A stretch of DNA of 64,000 bases from Portulaca oleracea. Taxonomy: Eukaryota; Streptophyta; Magnoliopsida; Caryophyllales; Portulacaceae. The translations under genes were made by a program, and so were the position numbers. Where the stretch lies: assembly GCA_029582165.1 (NCBI GenBank), contig CM055871.1, positions 54,962,112-55,026,111 of the forward strand. Reading direction: 5' to 3'. The notes beneath the pieces are model-generated. The model was not told where the DNA came from. It made no database searches and worked only from the letters and a program-made list of their open reading frames with translations. Positions 35,525 through 48,577 of the stretch are shown here, piece by piece (position 1 is the first letter of the stretch; each line of letters opens with the position of its first letter).

Positions 35525-36099
35525 GTAAATGTTCAGCTTTTTATAAAAATTATTTATTTGTTTGAGGTTTTCTTTTGTGGGTCTTTTGCTTGTGTCAATA
35601 CCCCCTTGAACTGACAATCTAGAATCTTCAAATGCCAAGATGGTAAGTAATTTGAAAGAGGTAGCTTTTACTTAGACCATACAGGCATATCCTTATGTTA
35701 CAATCCGGTTACAGGGTGAAATCATACTTTACAAATTCAAGTAATTGCAAATTATCTCAATGGCGAAGCACTTTGCTTTTGATCTGGGATCTTATTCAAG
35801 AAGCAAGCTGTGAACTGAAATTTGTTCCTTGACCCACTAGACCAAGATACCTATTCTTATTCAAGAATCTTCAGATGCTCATAACTATAAGCACACATGT
35901 GTATCATATCTTTTACCATACAACTTGGAATGCATTTGATTGGGCAGAAGCCACTACAAAAGTATAATACCTGATTTTTTTTGTTGTTTTGCAGTAATAT
36001 ATCCTCAACGGTCCGGAAATTATATTTAACCTTCTTTATAAAGTAGTCTTAGTAAAAGCTACAGGCTTGTTGAAGTTGTTTGTGGAGGCAGTTAGAGCA
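35525..36099. other. Spacer after the PRMT7 remnant
   Basis: No further PRMT7 exon is recognisable here; no other feature is seen. Confidence 0.4.
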
Positions 36100-36510
36100 C
36101 GTTCGATGATTGGCCAGTAGAGCGGTTAGTGCCTCTCAGGCCCACCAAACTGATGGCTTTGAGTCCTTTGACCCATGATCTTATTGGTTCCATGAAAATG
36201 TCAGCATGGTTCAAATCGACTGAAGCAACGGTTCTCTGTGTGTAGTAACCGGAACCGGGTGGAACCGCACAGAAGATACCATTGTAGGAACAAACATCTG
36301 GGCCAACCCAGTTACCGGTGAAGTTGTTGGGGTCGGATATCATCGCGGCCTTCCAAGCTTGGAGGGGAATGTAAGCCAGTCGGAGCTTCTCATTCTCGAA
36401 CTGTAGACCATTGTCAGCTTCGGGTGTCGGTGCAGGTGCGGGTACGGGTTCGGGTGCTGCTACAAGCTCGTCTTCAGGCTCGTCATGGTGACAACTATAG
36501 TTGCATTGGA
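36100..36510 (-). pseudogene. LRX/pollen extensin-like gene fragment
   Basis: Read on the minus strand, EPEDELVAAPEPVP is followed by LRLAYIPLQAWKAAMISDP, NFTGNWVGPDVCSYNGIFCA and VASVDLNHADI. This is the N-terminal cap before the leucine-rich repeats of leucine-rich repeat extensins, which sit in the cell wall. The match stops after NHADI, and neither a signal peptide nor the LRR and extensin parts follow. It is a gene fragment placed antisense between PRMT7 and trehalase. Confidence 0.75.
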
Positions 36511-37286
36511 CAACAGAGGGTTATGCACACTTTTGGTTGTGACAATATTGTACAATCTCTAGCTTTTGAACTGGCTGTAATATCATGGGAAAAGTTGTGG
36601 TTATGACAGTAATGTAGATTGCTACAGTGCCATTCTGTCCCTTTCTATTTATTCTTTTTGTCTTTTCCCTTTTTATTTATTTATTTTTTTGTCTAACTTT
36701 CCCAGTCAAACAATAATCAATCGCTTTCATTGAAGCAGTCAAATTTACATTGTTTCCTCCTTAAGTAACTTTTTCTCCCTGTAACTCATCAACATAATGA
36801 TAGTTGGTGCCAACCTACCATCCGCTTTCCCTCTTTTGTATTAGTATCACTCGGTGGTTGGTTTTGTAATGAAACACATACACAAAAGAGAAATAATAAA
36901 TGTCCTGTGCAAAACATATATTATGTGTCTTGTCATTATCATTATAAAAATCTATATATTTGTAAATTAAATTGGAAAAAAGTTACATGGTTGACTTCTA
37001 TAACTATAATAATATATATAAATTGTATAAAATCACATATTTATCGATATTTTTTAAAATTTACAAAAAGACGTCTAAAATATGTCAACGGAATTAGAGT
37101 GTCAATTTTAATTGTTGGTGTAGCCAACACATTCTAAGCTTGTTATGCCCTACACAAAATACAGAAATTACAGAGAAGAGATTTTCCTTGTCTCTCTGAT
37201 TCACATCTTGATGATGCATTCAATCTCTGGTCTTTAGCTTGATCATGCATGGTCCTGTGATTATCTACATATAAAGATCTACATTC

Positions 37287-37318
<32 letters not shown>

Positions 37319-37321
37319 CCC
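36511..37321. promoter_or_regulatory. Upstream region of trehalase
   Basis: AT-rich, no gene. A CT-dinucleotide run of about 28 bases (37291-37318) ends just before the trehalase ATG and lies in its probable 5' leader, a common feature of plant promoters. Confidence 0.5.
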
Positions 37322-39982
37322 ATGTCTACACACTGTTTTTCTCCAGTCATGGAGAAGTTTCCTCATGGTCCTAGTCCTAGAGTTTGCATCTTGTATTCAT
37401 TGGTTATAGTGTTGGTCTTTGTTTCTGGATTGTTACCCAAACCCATCATGGCTAGTAATTCATCCAGCAACAGGTGTACTAGTGTAACCCCCACAATCCC
37501 CCTATTATCTTTCCTTGAACAAATTCAAGAGACTGCCCTCAAAACTTTTGGAAACCCCGACGGCAAGTTTGATCCCAAAGACTACATTGATCTATCATTG
37601 AAGTTCAATCTCTCGACCACCCAGCAGGCTTTTGCCAAATTGACAAGTACCAAGAATGCTTCTGGTGGGGTTTCAGCTGAGGATTTGAAGTCCTTTATTG
37701 GAGACTACTTCAATGCTGCTGGTGATGACATTGTTCAACATCAACCTGTTGATTTTGTGGCTGACCCACCTGGGTTCTTACCAAAGGTTAAGAATCCTGA
37801 GGTTAGAGCATGGGCACTGCAAGTTCATTTACTCTGGAAGAACTTGAGTAGGAAGGTCTCTGATACAGTTAAACAGCATCCTGAATTCCATTCCCTTCTT
37901 CCCCTGCCTCAACCCTGCATCATTCCTGGCTCCAGATTTAGAGAAGTCTTCTACTGGGATTCTTATTGGGTTATAAGGTTTCACTTCTATTCTTTCAATC
38001 TCTCTTTTTCCTTTACTATACTGGAATGGCTTTACTAGTTGTAATAGTGTGTGTTCACTTCTTTCTGCAGAGGTTTGTTGGCGAGTAGGATGCACCATAC
38101 TGCAAAAGCTATTGTGACTAACCTCGTGTATCTTCTCGAGAATTATGGCTTTGTACCTAATGGTGCCCGAGCATATTACACCAACAGAAGGTGTGAATTT
38201 TCTACTGCTTATGTTGATGCATGCTACCAACTGTTTATTAGATTATTCAACTTCTGAAGTCGGTTCATTCTGATTGTTTGCAGTCAGCCTCCTCTATTGA
38301 GTTCCATGATACATGAGATTTACAAAAGAACAGGCGACATTAATTTTATTAAGAAAAATCTTCCTGCTCTACTCAAGGAGCATGAGTTTTGGAATTCAGG
38401 TGTCTTGACTTGTTTCTGTTTTGTTTTGATGCTTTGCACTTTTGTTATGGAATTCTCACTTTGTCTCTATTGTTCTGCTAGGAATTCATAAGGTGACCGT
38501 TCGTGATTCCAAAGGTTGCAATCACAATTTGAGCAGATTTTATGCCAAGTGGAACAAGCCAAGACCTGAGGCTTACACTACGGTATGTTCACCTTCTTGC
38601 TAGCTGTATATAAACAACTGCGTTGGGGCAAGCGTGTATTTTATTTCTTATTGGTCTGCCTTGTCTGCAGGACAAAAACTTTAGTTCAAAACTATCCACT
38701 GCTGCGGAAAAAGAGATCCTCTACCGCGAGCTAGCTTCAGCTGCTGAAACCGGGTGGGATTTCAGCACAAGGTGGATGAGGTAAACAGAAAACGGAGAAC
38801 CAGGTTAAGTTTAATTGTGTATATATTTGCTTGATGAATGTTTACACAAGTGAAGAATCTGCTGAATCTATTGCAGAAACCCGCCTGATATGACAACTTT
38901 GTCTGCGACATCGATACTTCCTGTGGATTTGAATGCATACATACTCAAGGTAGTTTAGTTTCTGGTTCTTTTTTTATAATTTGAGTTGAGTCAGAATATG
39001 AATCAAAGACTCGTCCTTTTTGTTCGGCACAGATGGAGCTGGACATAGCTGCTCTCGCAGAGGTGGCTGAAGAGCAAGATGTTGCTGCACGGTTCCTGGA
39101 AGCCTCTGAAGCGAGACAGAAGGCATTCAGCAGTGTGTTTTGGAATGAAAAGATGGGCCAGTGGCTTGACTGCTGGGTAGATTACAGCCCAACATGCAAG
39201 GATGGTCAAGCATCAGAAGCCTGGCACCAAAACCAAAATGTGTTTGTTTCAAACTTCATCCCCTTGTGGCTTGAGCCTTTTGATTCAGGTGACAAATCTT
39301 GCCTGTCTCTGGGTCTTCCCGTTGCTTAAACTATGATGTTGCATATTTTCCTGTGCTTGGTTACGATATTTATGGTGTTGGTTTCCATGTGTATTTTGAA
39401 GTTGAAATGGCAGAGAAGGTCATGAAAAGCCTAAAAAATTCAGGCTTGATTCAGGCTGCTGGGATTGCTACTTCCTTGACAGAATCAGGACAGCAATGGT
39501 AAGTTTAATCTGAGTTAATTTTTGTGGCATTTTGATATGTGTAATGTCTGTATTGAGAGAGAATAATGCCTTGTATTAGGGATTATCCGAATGGGTGGGC
39601 TCCAATGCAACACATTATCATTGAAGCACTAGTGAAATCGGGGTCTAAAGAAGCAAGGGTGATGGCAGAAGATTTGGCAGTGAGATGGATCAGGACCAAT
39701 TATGCAGCTTACAAGCAAAGCGGTGAGATGCATGAAAAGTATGATGTTGAAGTATGCGGAAGCTATGGAGGTGGCGGTACATATAAGCCCCAGGTAATTG
39801 TGCTCGAGATTCATTCCTTTGTTACTAAAACGAGAAACTACACAGTATTTTATTTTTTCTTCTGACAATTGGCATACATATGTTTTCACATGCAGAGGGG
39901 ATTTGGGTGGACCAATGGGGTTGTGTTGGCATTATTAGAAGAATTTGGATGGCCGGAAGACAGAAAACTTGACTGCGAGTGA
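37322..39982 (+). CDS. TRE1: Trehalase (EC 3.2.1.28)
   Basis: Ten exons join in phase: 37322-37977, 38071-38190, 38284-38399, 38482-38582, 38671-38780, 38877-38949, 39033-39288, 39402-39498, 39580-39793 and 39896-39982, coding for 609 residues, the usual size for plant GH37 trehalase. It cleaves trehalose to two glucoses. Signature 1 is PGSRFREVFYWDSY at about 202-215 and signature 2 is QWDYPNGWAP at about 509-518. A glycine-rich GGGGTY and RGFGWTNGVVLALL follow near the C-terminus. A hydrophobic segment at about 22-38 is a likely membrane anchor, as in Arabidopsis TRE1, putting the catalytic part outside the cell. A second Met at codon 10 is an alternative start. No lesions were seen. Confidence 0.95.
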
Positions 39983-41510
39983 ATGATAAACCAAAGCCGA
40001 AGGAGTACACCGCCACCAATCATCATAATATATATTTCAGACTACAGCAAGGATTTCAGTTGTTATTTCGTGTAAAACCTGAGCTGGGAATTGAATATTA
40101 TTGTGTCCGTCCATATTTAACGATAGTGATAATGCAAATATATATTTCAGTTGTAACTTTAGCCTGAGGTGACATGATTTAACAATCTATTTTAGTTTCA
40201 AAGAAATGCTGTATTTGTGGGTCAGATTCAGACTTTTAGACAAGGCCCTGTCTTTCAAGTTTCAACATAGTGTTCAGAGTGCCACTGGTTGATGTTATTC
40301 TTAGTCTTAGGGGTGAGTTGTTCCTCAACCATGACCTAGAACTTGACCGGAACTGTTCAGACATATAGATTTAAGGTTCCTAAAATTCCTAAATTTAGGA
40401 CCCCTAGTAACTAATAATCATCCAACAAACAACAACATGAACTCTAGTCATCTACTACCCTAATCTGAACTAGGCAAATTAAAATTTTGGATACACAAGT
40501 ACACAGCAGCATGCAGGGTTAGAGCCCCATGGGTAGCCCAGAAAAGAAAAAATTTAAACAATCAATTATATCTTAGAAGATTATTATATGTTTGGGTTAT
40601 TGACCCCAAGGAATGACCTGTGAAGCAAATGGATCATAAAGTTTCAAATAAGATTATAAAGTTCCAATTAGTGTGAAATATATATGAGTTCTAATTTTTT
40701 TTTTGCTGGAATGTTCCTTCTGACCATGGCTTTCTCATGGTATCTCAGTTAGCAATTTTCCATTAAAGATGGATACCGGTTGGATTATCGGATCAAATTT
40801 GGAACGCTGTTAGTAATTTTATCAGGTTTAAATCGAGTTAAACCTTCACAGTTACAATTAGCATACATTAGATCTTTTATCCCCTGATCTTACATCTCTT
40901 TGTCAGTGGAGGGGGTTTCTGATTGTTCAGTCAATTTCAAAAGAATTTATTCATGTCGATTCTGCGGCATTATGGTCAGAGTACAAATATTTTGTAATTT
41001 GGAACTTGGAGAGTTTCCAACTTTACATTACTATTATTGAAACATATCTAACTTCCAAAGGGCATCAATTAACTAGTTCTATATATCATGAACCATGATA
41101 AATACTTTTGGGAGAGGATAATTTAACTGTATGCATAGCTTCATAAATGTATACTTAAGATGTGAATTCATTAGTCAAACCTTTTCTATTGTTCTTCTAC
41201 CTTTTAATAGTGCTAATCGATGCTTCTCATGAAGCTTCTATCGGTCATGAAGCTTCTTAAATGTTTTTTTTGGTGGGGGGGATGGTATGTGTTATGGTCC
41301 TTGGGAGGTATGCTACTTTCCCGAATTTATCAATTGTATGTGTTCCATGAACTTTGTGCAATGTTATACATCACTTTCATTGGTTGAGGTTCAACTTATT
41401 CATAACTGATAAGCTAACAGCGATGCAATCTGTGTCATTGCGAAACAAGTTCATGTAATGATTTATCGATTTCTACCCTAAATGTCGTGTTGATTTCCGT
41501 TGTTTTTCAG
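39983..41510. other. Spacer after trehalase
   Basis: 3' region of trehalase and then AT-rich DNA with no gene seen. Confidence 0.45.
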
Positions 41511-42957
41511 GGTCTTAGTTTCTCACCAGAGATGCAGCATAAAGCGACTAAAACCTTTTCTGGAGGATGGCGTATGCGCATAGCTCTTGCACGTGCGCTG
41601 TTTATAGAGCCTGATCTGTTACTGCTTGATGAACCAACAGTTAGTATATGCTCCCCTGGCCTCTCATGTTATTCAAATAGTATGGATGTAAAGTTTGCGT
41701 CTGTTTTTTTGCTGCAGAATCATCTTGATCTACACGCAGTGCTATGGTTGGAGTCGTACTTACTAAAATGCATGGCCCAAAACATTTATTGTTGTGTCTC
41801 ATGCCAGAGAATTCTTGAATTCAGTATGAGCTTCTCTCTCTCTCTCTCTCTCTCTGTCACACACACGCACACACACACAGAGTTTGAAGCCAGATTTTGT
41901 ACATGGAAATGCTCCTTATTGTTGAAGTTGTTTCACAAGTCTTATTAATCATGTCAAAACGTGTTTTCAGGTTGTCACTGATATTATACATCTACACGGG
42001 CAGAAACTGACGATGTACAAAGGTGACTATGATACCTTTGAGAGGACACGAGAGGAACAGTTAAAGAATCAACAATAAGCAATCGAGGTTAATGAAAATA
42101 AGAGGGCTCATATGCAGGTGCTGTTTGTTGGCATCCCTTTTTGCTATCAATTTTAGTGCTTAGGCCTTAGTATGACTTTGCTGTTAATGTGGTAGTTTTT
42201 TCACACTCATTCATCCTCCCTTGTGATGTGTCCATAGTGACTGTTTCTACCCAATAGAGTTTTGATACTTGTTAAGCTTTTCCTTTCTTAATGTTTTTAT
42301 CTTGTGTCAGTTCTGGTCTGTGATAATATGTTAGCCTTCCCTTTCTGCTGCAGGCCTTCATTGACAAGTTCTGTTATAATGCCAAGCGAGCCTCTCTTGT
42401 TCAGTCTAGAATCAAGGTACCTATTGTTTCCCATCACTTGTTTAATGTTCTATTGGTGGTCAAAATTTTGGTTATAAATGCTGTACTTACCATTACTTAG
42501 CTGGAATTGGAAATACCGGATTTATGTATTGTTCTTCCTGATACATTACATACCATTTAAAATTTTATAAACAGAAAATTTTATGTAAATTTTGGTGTAT
42601 TAGGCATTATTTGGCCAGTAATACTGGAACCAGACGCTATTTGGAGATTCAAAGTAACGGGCACAATGTCAGATAGGTGTTTCGATCATTTTTTGAGCGG
42701 TATTGTACACTTCTGCCAGTGTCAGGTGATAGGCTACGGTATTCATAACACTTAGCAGTCTCTGAAAGAAATCCCTTGAAAATGTTTCTATTATTTTTTG
42801 AGCAGTATCGTACACTTCTACCAGTGTCAGGAATTTTATCCATTGAAGGTTAATCATGTCCAATTTGGTTGCAGTGATGCATCTTTTGGCTATCCTGGTG
42901 GGCCAACATTGTTCAGGAACTTGAACTTTGGGATAGATTTGGACAGCCGTATTGCAA
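41511..42957 (+). pseudogene. ABCF3: ABCF3/GCN20-like ABC protein fragment
   Basis: Five exon-like pieces follow a plant ABCF3: 41511-41639 ([16 protein letters not shown], the ABC signature, then LLLDEPT, Walker B), 41718-about 41822 ([15 protein letters not shown], the H-loop region), 41971-42117, 42354-42416 and 42875-42957 (DASFGYPGGP...NFGIDLDSRIA, start of the second ATPase). A 4-base CATG insertion near 41771 shifts the frame in the second piece, and TAA at 42076 stops the third. One exon between the fourth and fifth pieces is missing. The 5' part and the second nucleotide-binding domain are absent. ABCF proteins are soluble, ribosome-associated ATPases; this copy is dead. Confidence 0.88.
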
Positions 42958-44039
42958 GTAAGACCATTTTGCTTGGCTTTATATCTATGATATTGACACA
43001 AACATTCCATACATTCTTTTTCCTTAACTCTGTTGTATATTAGAGCAAACATTTTAATGTTGATTTTAGGTGGTGGAGACTAATTTTATCTTTGTAATAG
43101 CTAATAGGACTGGGGTTTTGTTGCTGTTCACTTGTTCCGAGAATGAAATCAGTATAAATGTTATACACAGCTCACAATGAAATATGTCTTCTGATTGTTC
43201 TGTCCTGTCTGAGCACTGGATATTTTATCTGTGGTTTTCCCGCTTTCACAGGGTTTGGGGAAATCCAGATATAGGTAGGTTTATCTCAATAACCATCGCT
43301 GTTTGGGGAGAGACACATTTGATATCTTGTCAAATATCAACAACGCTGTATTACAACCTGAGTGGTGTATCATGTCATAGTATTCATAATGTATTGGGAC
43401 AAACATGTAACTTTGTTTAGGACTTGGTACAAAAGTAGGCCAGGATGATTTTTCCCTGTGGTTTCACTGGTTGTTCTGTTGGATTATATTCTATGGTGTT
43501 TGCACATCATTTTTTGTAGGCATTACTGAATTTCTTTCATTTAATCCCTTTTGGTAATGGTCACTGTCATTCATCTATTCAGAAAATTTCGAGTCTATAT
43601 TTTGGGTGTTTGATGCTAGAGGTAAAGAGTGCATGCATGTATACTCACATTCTTGTTTCGTGCATTTTTATCTCATTTTTCCCGCTTTGAACTCACTTCT
43701 TTTTTTCCCCTTTGTAGCTTCAGCGAAAAGATCCCGATTTATGTTATGTTGCTGATGATAGCATTTTCTTAGCAACAGCCCTATCTCAGGTTTGCCGGAC
43801 ATCAAAAATAGTGGTGGCGAGAAAAAGGTCTTCAGTTCCTGCATGCTATTGCTGAAGCAAATGGCTTTTGAAGAAATTATCTGAAGCCCCTGAACCATCT
43901 GAAGGATGGCATAACAGTGCATGATACAGATGCAAAAAAGGTAGTTTCTGTTCGAGTGGAGTACAAGAGTTGGTTCCGCAGTTGTCTTTACAAGCTCTTC
44001 AGGGGCTGAACTCCTTCCAAACCATGAGGGCTCACTGGT
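42958..44039. other. Spacer, unidentified exon-like text
   Basis: Around 43716-43790 a frame reads LQRKDPDLCYVADDSIFLAT between possible splice sites and may come from a host gene, but I do not recognise it and it is soon broken. Confidence 0.3.
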
Positions 44040-44745
44040 AGAGTGGGTTCACAGGCTATACACATAATTTTTTGGATGCTTCCACTGCAAAGAGGCTAAA
44101 GTGTAATTTGGTGAGAATCCCACCACTGATGGTTGCAATTGCTAACGGGAAACAATTACAGTGTCAGTCTTTATGTAAAGGTTTTAATTGGACCTTATTG
44201 GGTGAAGAGTACCAAACTGATGCTTTTATAGTTCCTTGGGGAAGTTGTGACATGGTCTTGGGTATCCAATGGTTGGCCACTTTAGGCTCTATATTGTGGA
44301 ATTTTGAAGAGCTCAAAATGGAATTCTTCTACAATGATGTGCTCAGGGGAAAAAAGAACTCGGAGGTGATTTGCAATGATGTGCAATTATTTGCTCTACA
44401 AATACAACCTGTTGAAACTGCACCAGAGATGGTTTCTGCTGAAGTGGAGCCACAGCCTCAAGTATTTGATGGAGCAAAAGATAACTACTGCATTCCTAAA
44501 TTGATGGGTTTTGATTATGAAATATGCTACAGGCAAGGGAAAGAGAATATAGCTGCTGAATGCTGATAGCTTGTCAAGGATTCCTACAGCCCAGTTACTT
44601 GCTTTATCCTTGTCCTCTGTCTCTTCTGACCTGTTGGATCAAGTAAAACTCTCTTGCCAATCGGACACTCAGCTGCAGCAAGTCATACAAAAGTTGAGCG
44701 GTGGGGATACTTGGAATCAGGGTGTTCTATACAACAAAGGAAAGG
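44040..44745 (+). pseudogene. Ty3 pol fragment: protease fused to RNase H by deletion
   Basis: The first part (THNFLDASTAKRL ... DMVLGIQWLATLG) is a Ty3-type retropepsin region. After residue 140 of the open frame it jumps directly to KLMGFDYEICYRQGKENIAA, the end of RNase H, so reverse transcriptase has been deleted. One extra base near 44559 then shifts the frame; the text continues as LSRIPTAQLLAL and into the start of integrase before ending. It is a chromovirus-like remnant. Confidence 0.85.
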
Positions 44746-44869
44746 TATGAAACTTAACACGTACAGTCATGGATGCACTAAGTATGAAACTTGTTTCCAA
44801 ATCATTGAAAATATAAAACAAAACATAAAATGAATTAAAATAAATATTTCTCACAAATTACAACCTCAT

Positions 44870-45487
44870 AATCTTATTAAAACATTCATAAATTTGTCGA
44901 TGCTATATTCATAAATATATACTTACCCCTAACCTCACCTCCACTTATTTTTATTATAAATTACCACATAGCAATCAAGAAAGAAGGAAATTCATAAATA
45001 CATTTCTATCCCATTCTTATTGTGAATTCTCATTTCTATTAACATAACAATATGATATAAATCTATGGAAAATTTAGATTCACCTTCTCTTAGATTTATG
45101 GCATTAAAAAATCTAGACATTTTTTAGTTCCAATTTAATTTGTGATTAGGGCGTAGCAAAATTTTTTATTCGCATTTTCCGTTTCTTTTGACGTTCAAAA
45201 CCCCACCCTTTCAATTTTGTTTATCAAAATTGACCATAAAAAGGTTTTATTTTAAAAATCCAAGAAAACTGCGTATCAAATCTCTTTATCACCATCAACA
45301 ATTATAAACACTATTAATATCTGTCTATCGTACTATAACCTTAACTCCACCAAAACTTTAGTCAACCCTACTGTAGTAGCAATTTTGATAGAACCCTAAC
45401 AAATAAAAATGTCTTTCTATAATTATCATTAGTTGTAATTAATTACACAACTAATCACAAATGTGTTTTCATAACTGTAGTCCAAAG

Positions 45488-45577
<90 letters not shown>

Positions 45578-46219
45578 CTATAACATTAACTCCACCAATA
45601 CTTTTGTCAACCCTACTGTAATAGCAACTTTGGTAGAACCCTAACAAATAAAAATGCATTTTCGTAATTATCATTAGTTGTAATTACACAAATAAAAATG
45701 TGTTTTCATAATTGTAGTCCAAAGCTAAAAATATATATCCATGACTACAATTATAATGTCTGATAAATTTATCAAGAATTAGAATAGAATTGTACATTTT
45801 TTTTTTACTAAAACTCTTCACCAACATATATTTCTTATTTTAATGTATTTTCGTTTGATCAATTTTTCGTATCTTTCATTTAATTATATAATTTATGTTG
45901 AGGTCTTTTTAATTTATATATACAATAATAATTCATGTTAATTGCGATTGATATTTATACGAATTACTACTTTAGAAATAGTTTGTGTGTTTTCTTGTTT
46001 TGGTTGAAAATATAATTATTGTAAGGATAGATGTGGAATAATATCAATAGTTGATTTTCTTTCTAATACCATTCTCGAATATTCAATTTAGTTATCAATT
46101 ATTATTATTTTTCTTTTAAATCATATCATAATAAGTATGTAATACAATGTTACCTCATTAGGGTAGATTTCCCAAAATATTTCCTCTAAATTCTGATTTA
46201 GAGACACAAAATTATCGGT
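44870..46219 (+). repeat. Array unit upstream of peptide gene 3
   Basis: Matches the other upstream units, with an internal deletion near 45135 that joins two normally separate parts. One subrepeat junction (CCAAAGCTAAAAATATATAT in other units) has become a long TA run. Confidence 0.85.
45489..45575. repeat. (TA)n microsatellite, about 43 repeats
   Basis: An uninterrupted TA run directly after CCAAAGC, at the end of one subrepeat. The same spot in the other units has only a short ATATATAT. Confidence 0.97.
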
Positions 46220-46227
46220 TATAAATA
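46220..46227 (+). promoter_or_regulatory. TATA box of peptide gene 3
   Basis: TATAAATA lies 72 bases before the ATG. Confidence 0.75.
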
Positions 46228-46291
46228 TATCTGCTCAATTAATCACCACCTTGGAAAAACAAAGAACGAAAGTAAGAATTGAAAGAGTACG

Positions 46292-46706
46292 ATGGCAACA
46301 ACCAAGTCAGGATTCACAATTGTTCTTTGTGTTTTGATAACTCTCGGCCTTCTTACCGTTACACAATGTGAGTTGTTAATTTACAACAGAACAACATTTT
46401 ATACCATTATTTTAATTTCTTTTTGCATCATAATATGCTGATATTTCTCTAATGAAATGAATCACACATATAATTATGCTTTATTCAATTTTGACAGGTG
46501 ATTATTTTCCAATAGGAAATAATATTAATGGAAAAGAGAAAAAAACAAATTACAAGGGCAACAAAAATATGATAAATGTAAACCAATGCGTCGAAGACAG
46601 ATGTGGAGATACGAGTAATTTTATATGTTATTGTTGTATACAAGAGTCCCTATATATATATTGTTCTGGCACTCAGGATGATTGTCTACAACATTGCCCG
46701 GCATGA
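46292..46706 (+). CDS. Small secreted cysteine-rich peptide, copy 3 (B type)
   Basis: Two exons, 46292-46367 and 46498-46706, with normal GT and AG sites, give 94 residues. The signal peptide is identical to copy 2. The mature part begins CDYFPIGNN and carries C-x4-C-x7-C-x-CC-x8-C-x6-C-x3-C, ending HCPA. Compared with copy 2 the second loop (between cysteines 2 and 3) is three residues longer and most inter-cysteine residues differ, while the intron is nearly the same. Predicted secreted; function unknown; same family remarks as copy 1. Confidence 0.85.
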
Positions 46707-47942
46707 AATAAATAGTCTGTATTTTTTTTCACGGTACGTGAAAATATTATTGTCAAGAAATGGAATAAGATTGATAATTAATTTCCTTTCTAATATACAT
46801 ATGCTCCAATGTTAAGTTTGATTATTCACTTTTTTTTATCATTGATTAATGATGGGTTCTTGAATTGCATTTTGGACCCTGGCTTTCTCATACGGTCCTA
46901 CATTAAGTCTCTGCTCGTCAAAATGATCAGCTTATATAGTAGCGGATAACTGTTAGGGTAGTGGATAGTTGTTGTATTATAGCAGATAACTAATAGCAAT
47001 TTAAATATATAATTCTAGAAAATGGGTTCGGTAAAAATAACGGTTGGATTAGCTGATAAATATAGAATGAGTAAAAAAAGGACGCAATTATTATAATTAT
47101 TATTATTGTTATTATTATTATTATCCATGTAATTAATTATTATTACTGATACCATCCCTCCTACTTATTAAAACATTCATATGTTAGTCGATACTATATT
47201 CATAAATATATATTTACCCCCAACCTCACTCCCACTTATTTTTATTATAAATTACCACATAGCAATCAAGAAGGTAGGAAATTCATAAATACATTTCTAT
47301 TCCGTTCTTATTGTGAATTCTCATTCCTATCAACATTACCAGTATGATATAAATCTAAGGAAAATTTAAATTCACCTTCTCTTAGATTTAAGTGGCATTA
47401 AAAAATTTTTTTTAGATATTTTTGAGTTCCAATTTATCCTCTAAACGTGCCAACCTTTAATTTATAATTCTTCAACTAAACGCTAAAATCTTTTGTTTTT
47501 TTTTTAATAAACTTAAAGTTTCACCATGAAAATGAATCTGGGAAGATAATAGAAAATTGTATGTCAACATGCTACTCTAGGTTTTTTTTTATTTTTTATG
47601 ATTTCAATAGAATATCTTTATGATTATACTAGGAAAGTTTGTGTGTCCCACTTGAAAGTAGAATAATTGAAGGTTCTACAATTAATCAGAAAAAAAGATA
47701 ATGATAACTTTTTACTCAATTCAAATTTATTTAAGAATTAATTTCCCATTTAAAATATAATAATAATAATAATAATCTTCTGTAATTATAATAGAAAATT
47801 TTATGGGTCCCATCAAATGGTAAAACATTACATTAATGAATTTAAAAAGTTATTTCTAATTTTTCCCCAATTTCGATTCATTTATCAAATACCTGACTCA
47901 ATATAACTGAAACAGTTCAAAATTGAAATCATCACCGGCCTA
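46707..47942. repeat. Array flank after peptide gene 3
   Basis: Repeats the order seen after genes 1 and 2: AATAAA just after the stop, the GTCTCTGCTC block near 46905, TTA runs near 47095-47125, the CCATCCCTCC block, and AAT repeats near 47757. It ends at GTATA (47943-47947), the target duplication of the copia insertion. Confidence 0.75.
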
Positions 47943-47947
47943 GTATA

Positions 47948-48577
47948 TGTTGGAGGAAAGGGAGTATAAGGTATAGAAAAAAATATGACTCGCTTGGATA
48001 TATCGCTAAGATTCATGGATTGTACTCACTTTCCTTAAGAACTATTTACTATACCATTAATGTTCAAAGGGATAAAACTTAGCACTTGTAACACTCAAGA
48101 ATAATAGTTTCTCTCTTAAATCATTCAAGTATAGTTGCAGTCTAGACAAGAATGAGGTTGTGAATAATTTAGAATGGTGTGTCTCAAATAGCTTGGAATA
48201 TCTCCTATTTATAGGAGACTTCCACCCTCTCATGATATCCTTTAGTCAAAAGATAGTCAAGAGACTTAATGGAGAGATTATGGCCTTAATAATCATGCTT
48301 AATAACAATATCAAACACTAATTACACAAAATCATATAGTCGTTAGTATAAAAAACAATTCTGGGTTCCAACACGGTCCGTGTTGGGTGCAACACGACCC
48401 GTGTTGAGCCCAAGATAGTTTTCTTTGCTCTCTGGAGACCAACACGACTCGTGTTGGTCTCAGACTCACACGTGTTGATTATATTCTTGAAGTTTCACTT
48501 ATATATGATCCTTATACTTCTTACATATAACTCTTTAGGCTATATAATTAACTTATACTCTTGAAATATTTCCAACA
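47948..48577 (-). mobile_element. 3' LTR of the truncated copia element
   Basis: Homologous to 22250-22928. On the coding (minus) strand it is preceded by a purine tract, AGCGGGGGAT, directly before TGTTGGAAAT, the layout of a polypurine tract and 3' LTR. Flanked on the left by GTATA. Confidence 0.9.
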
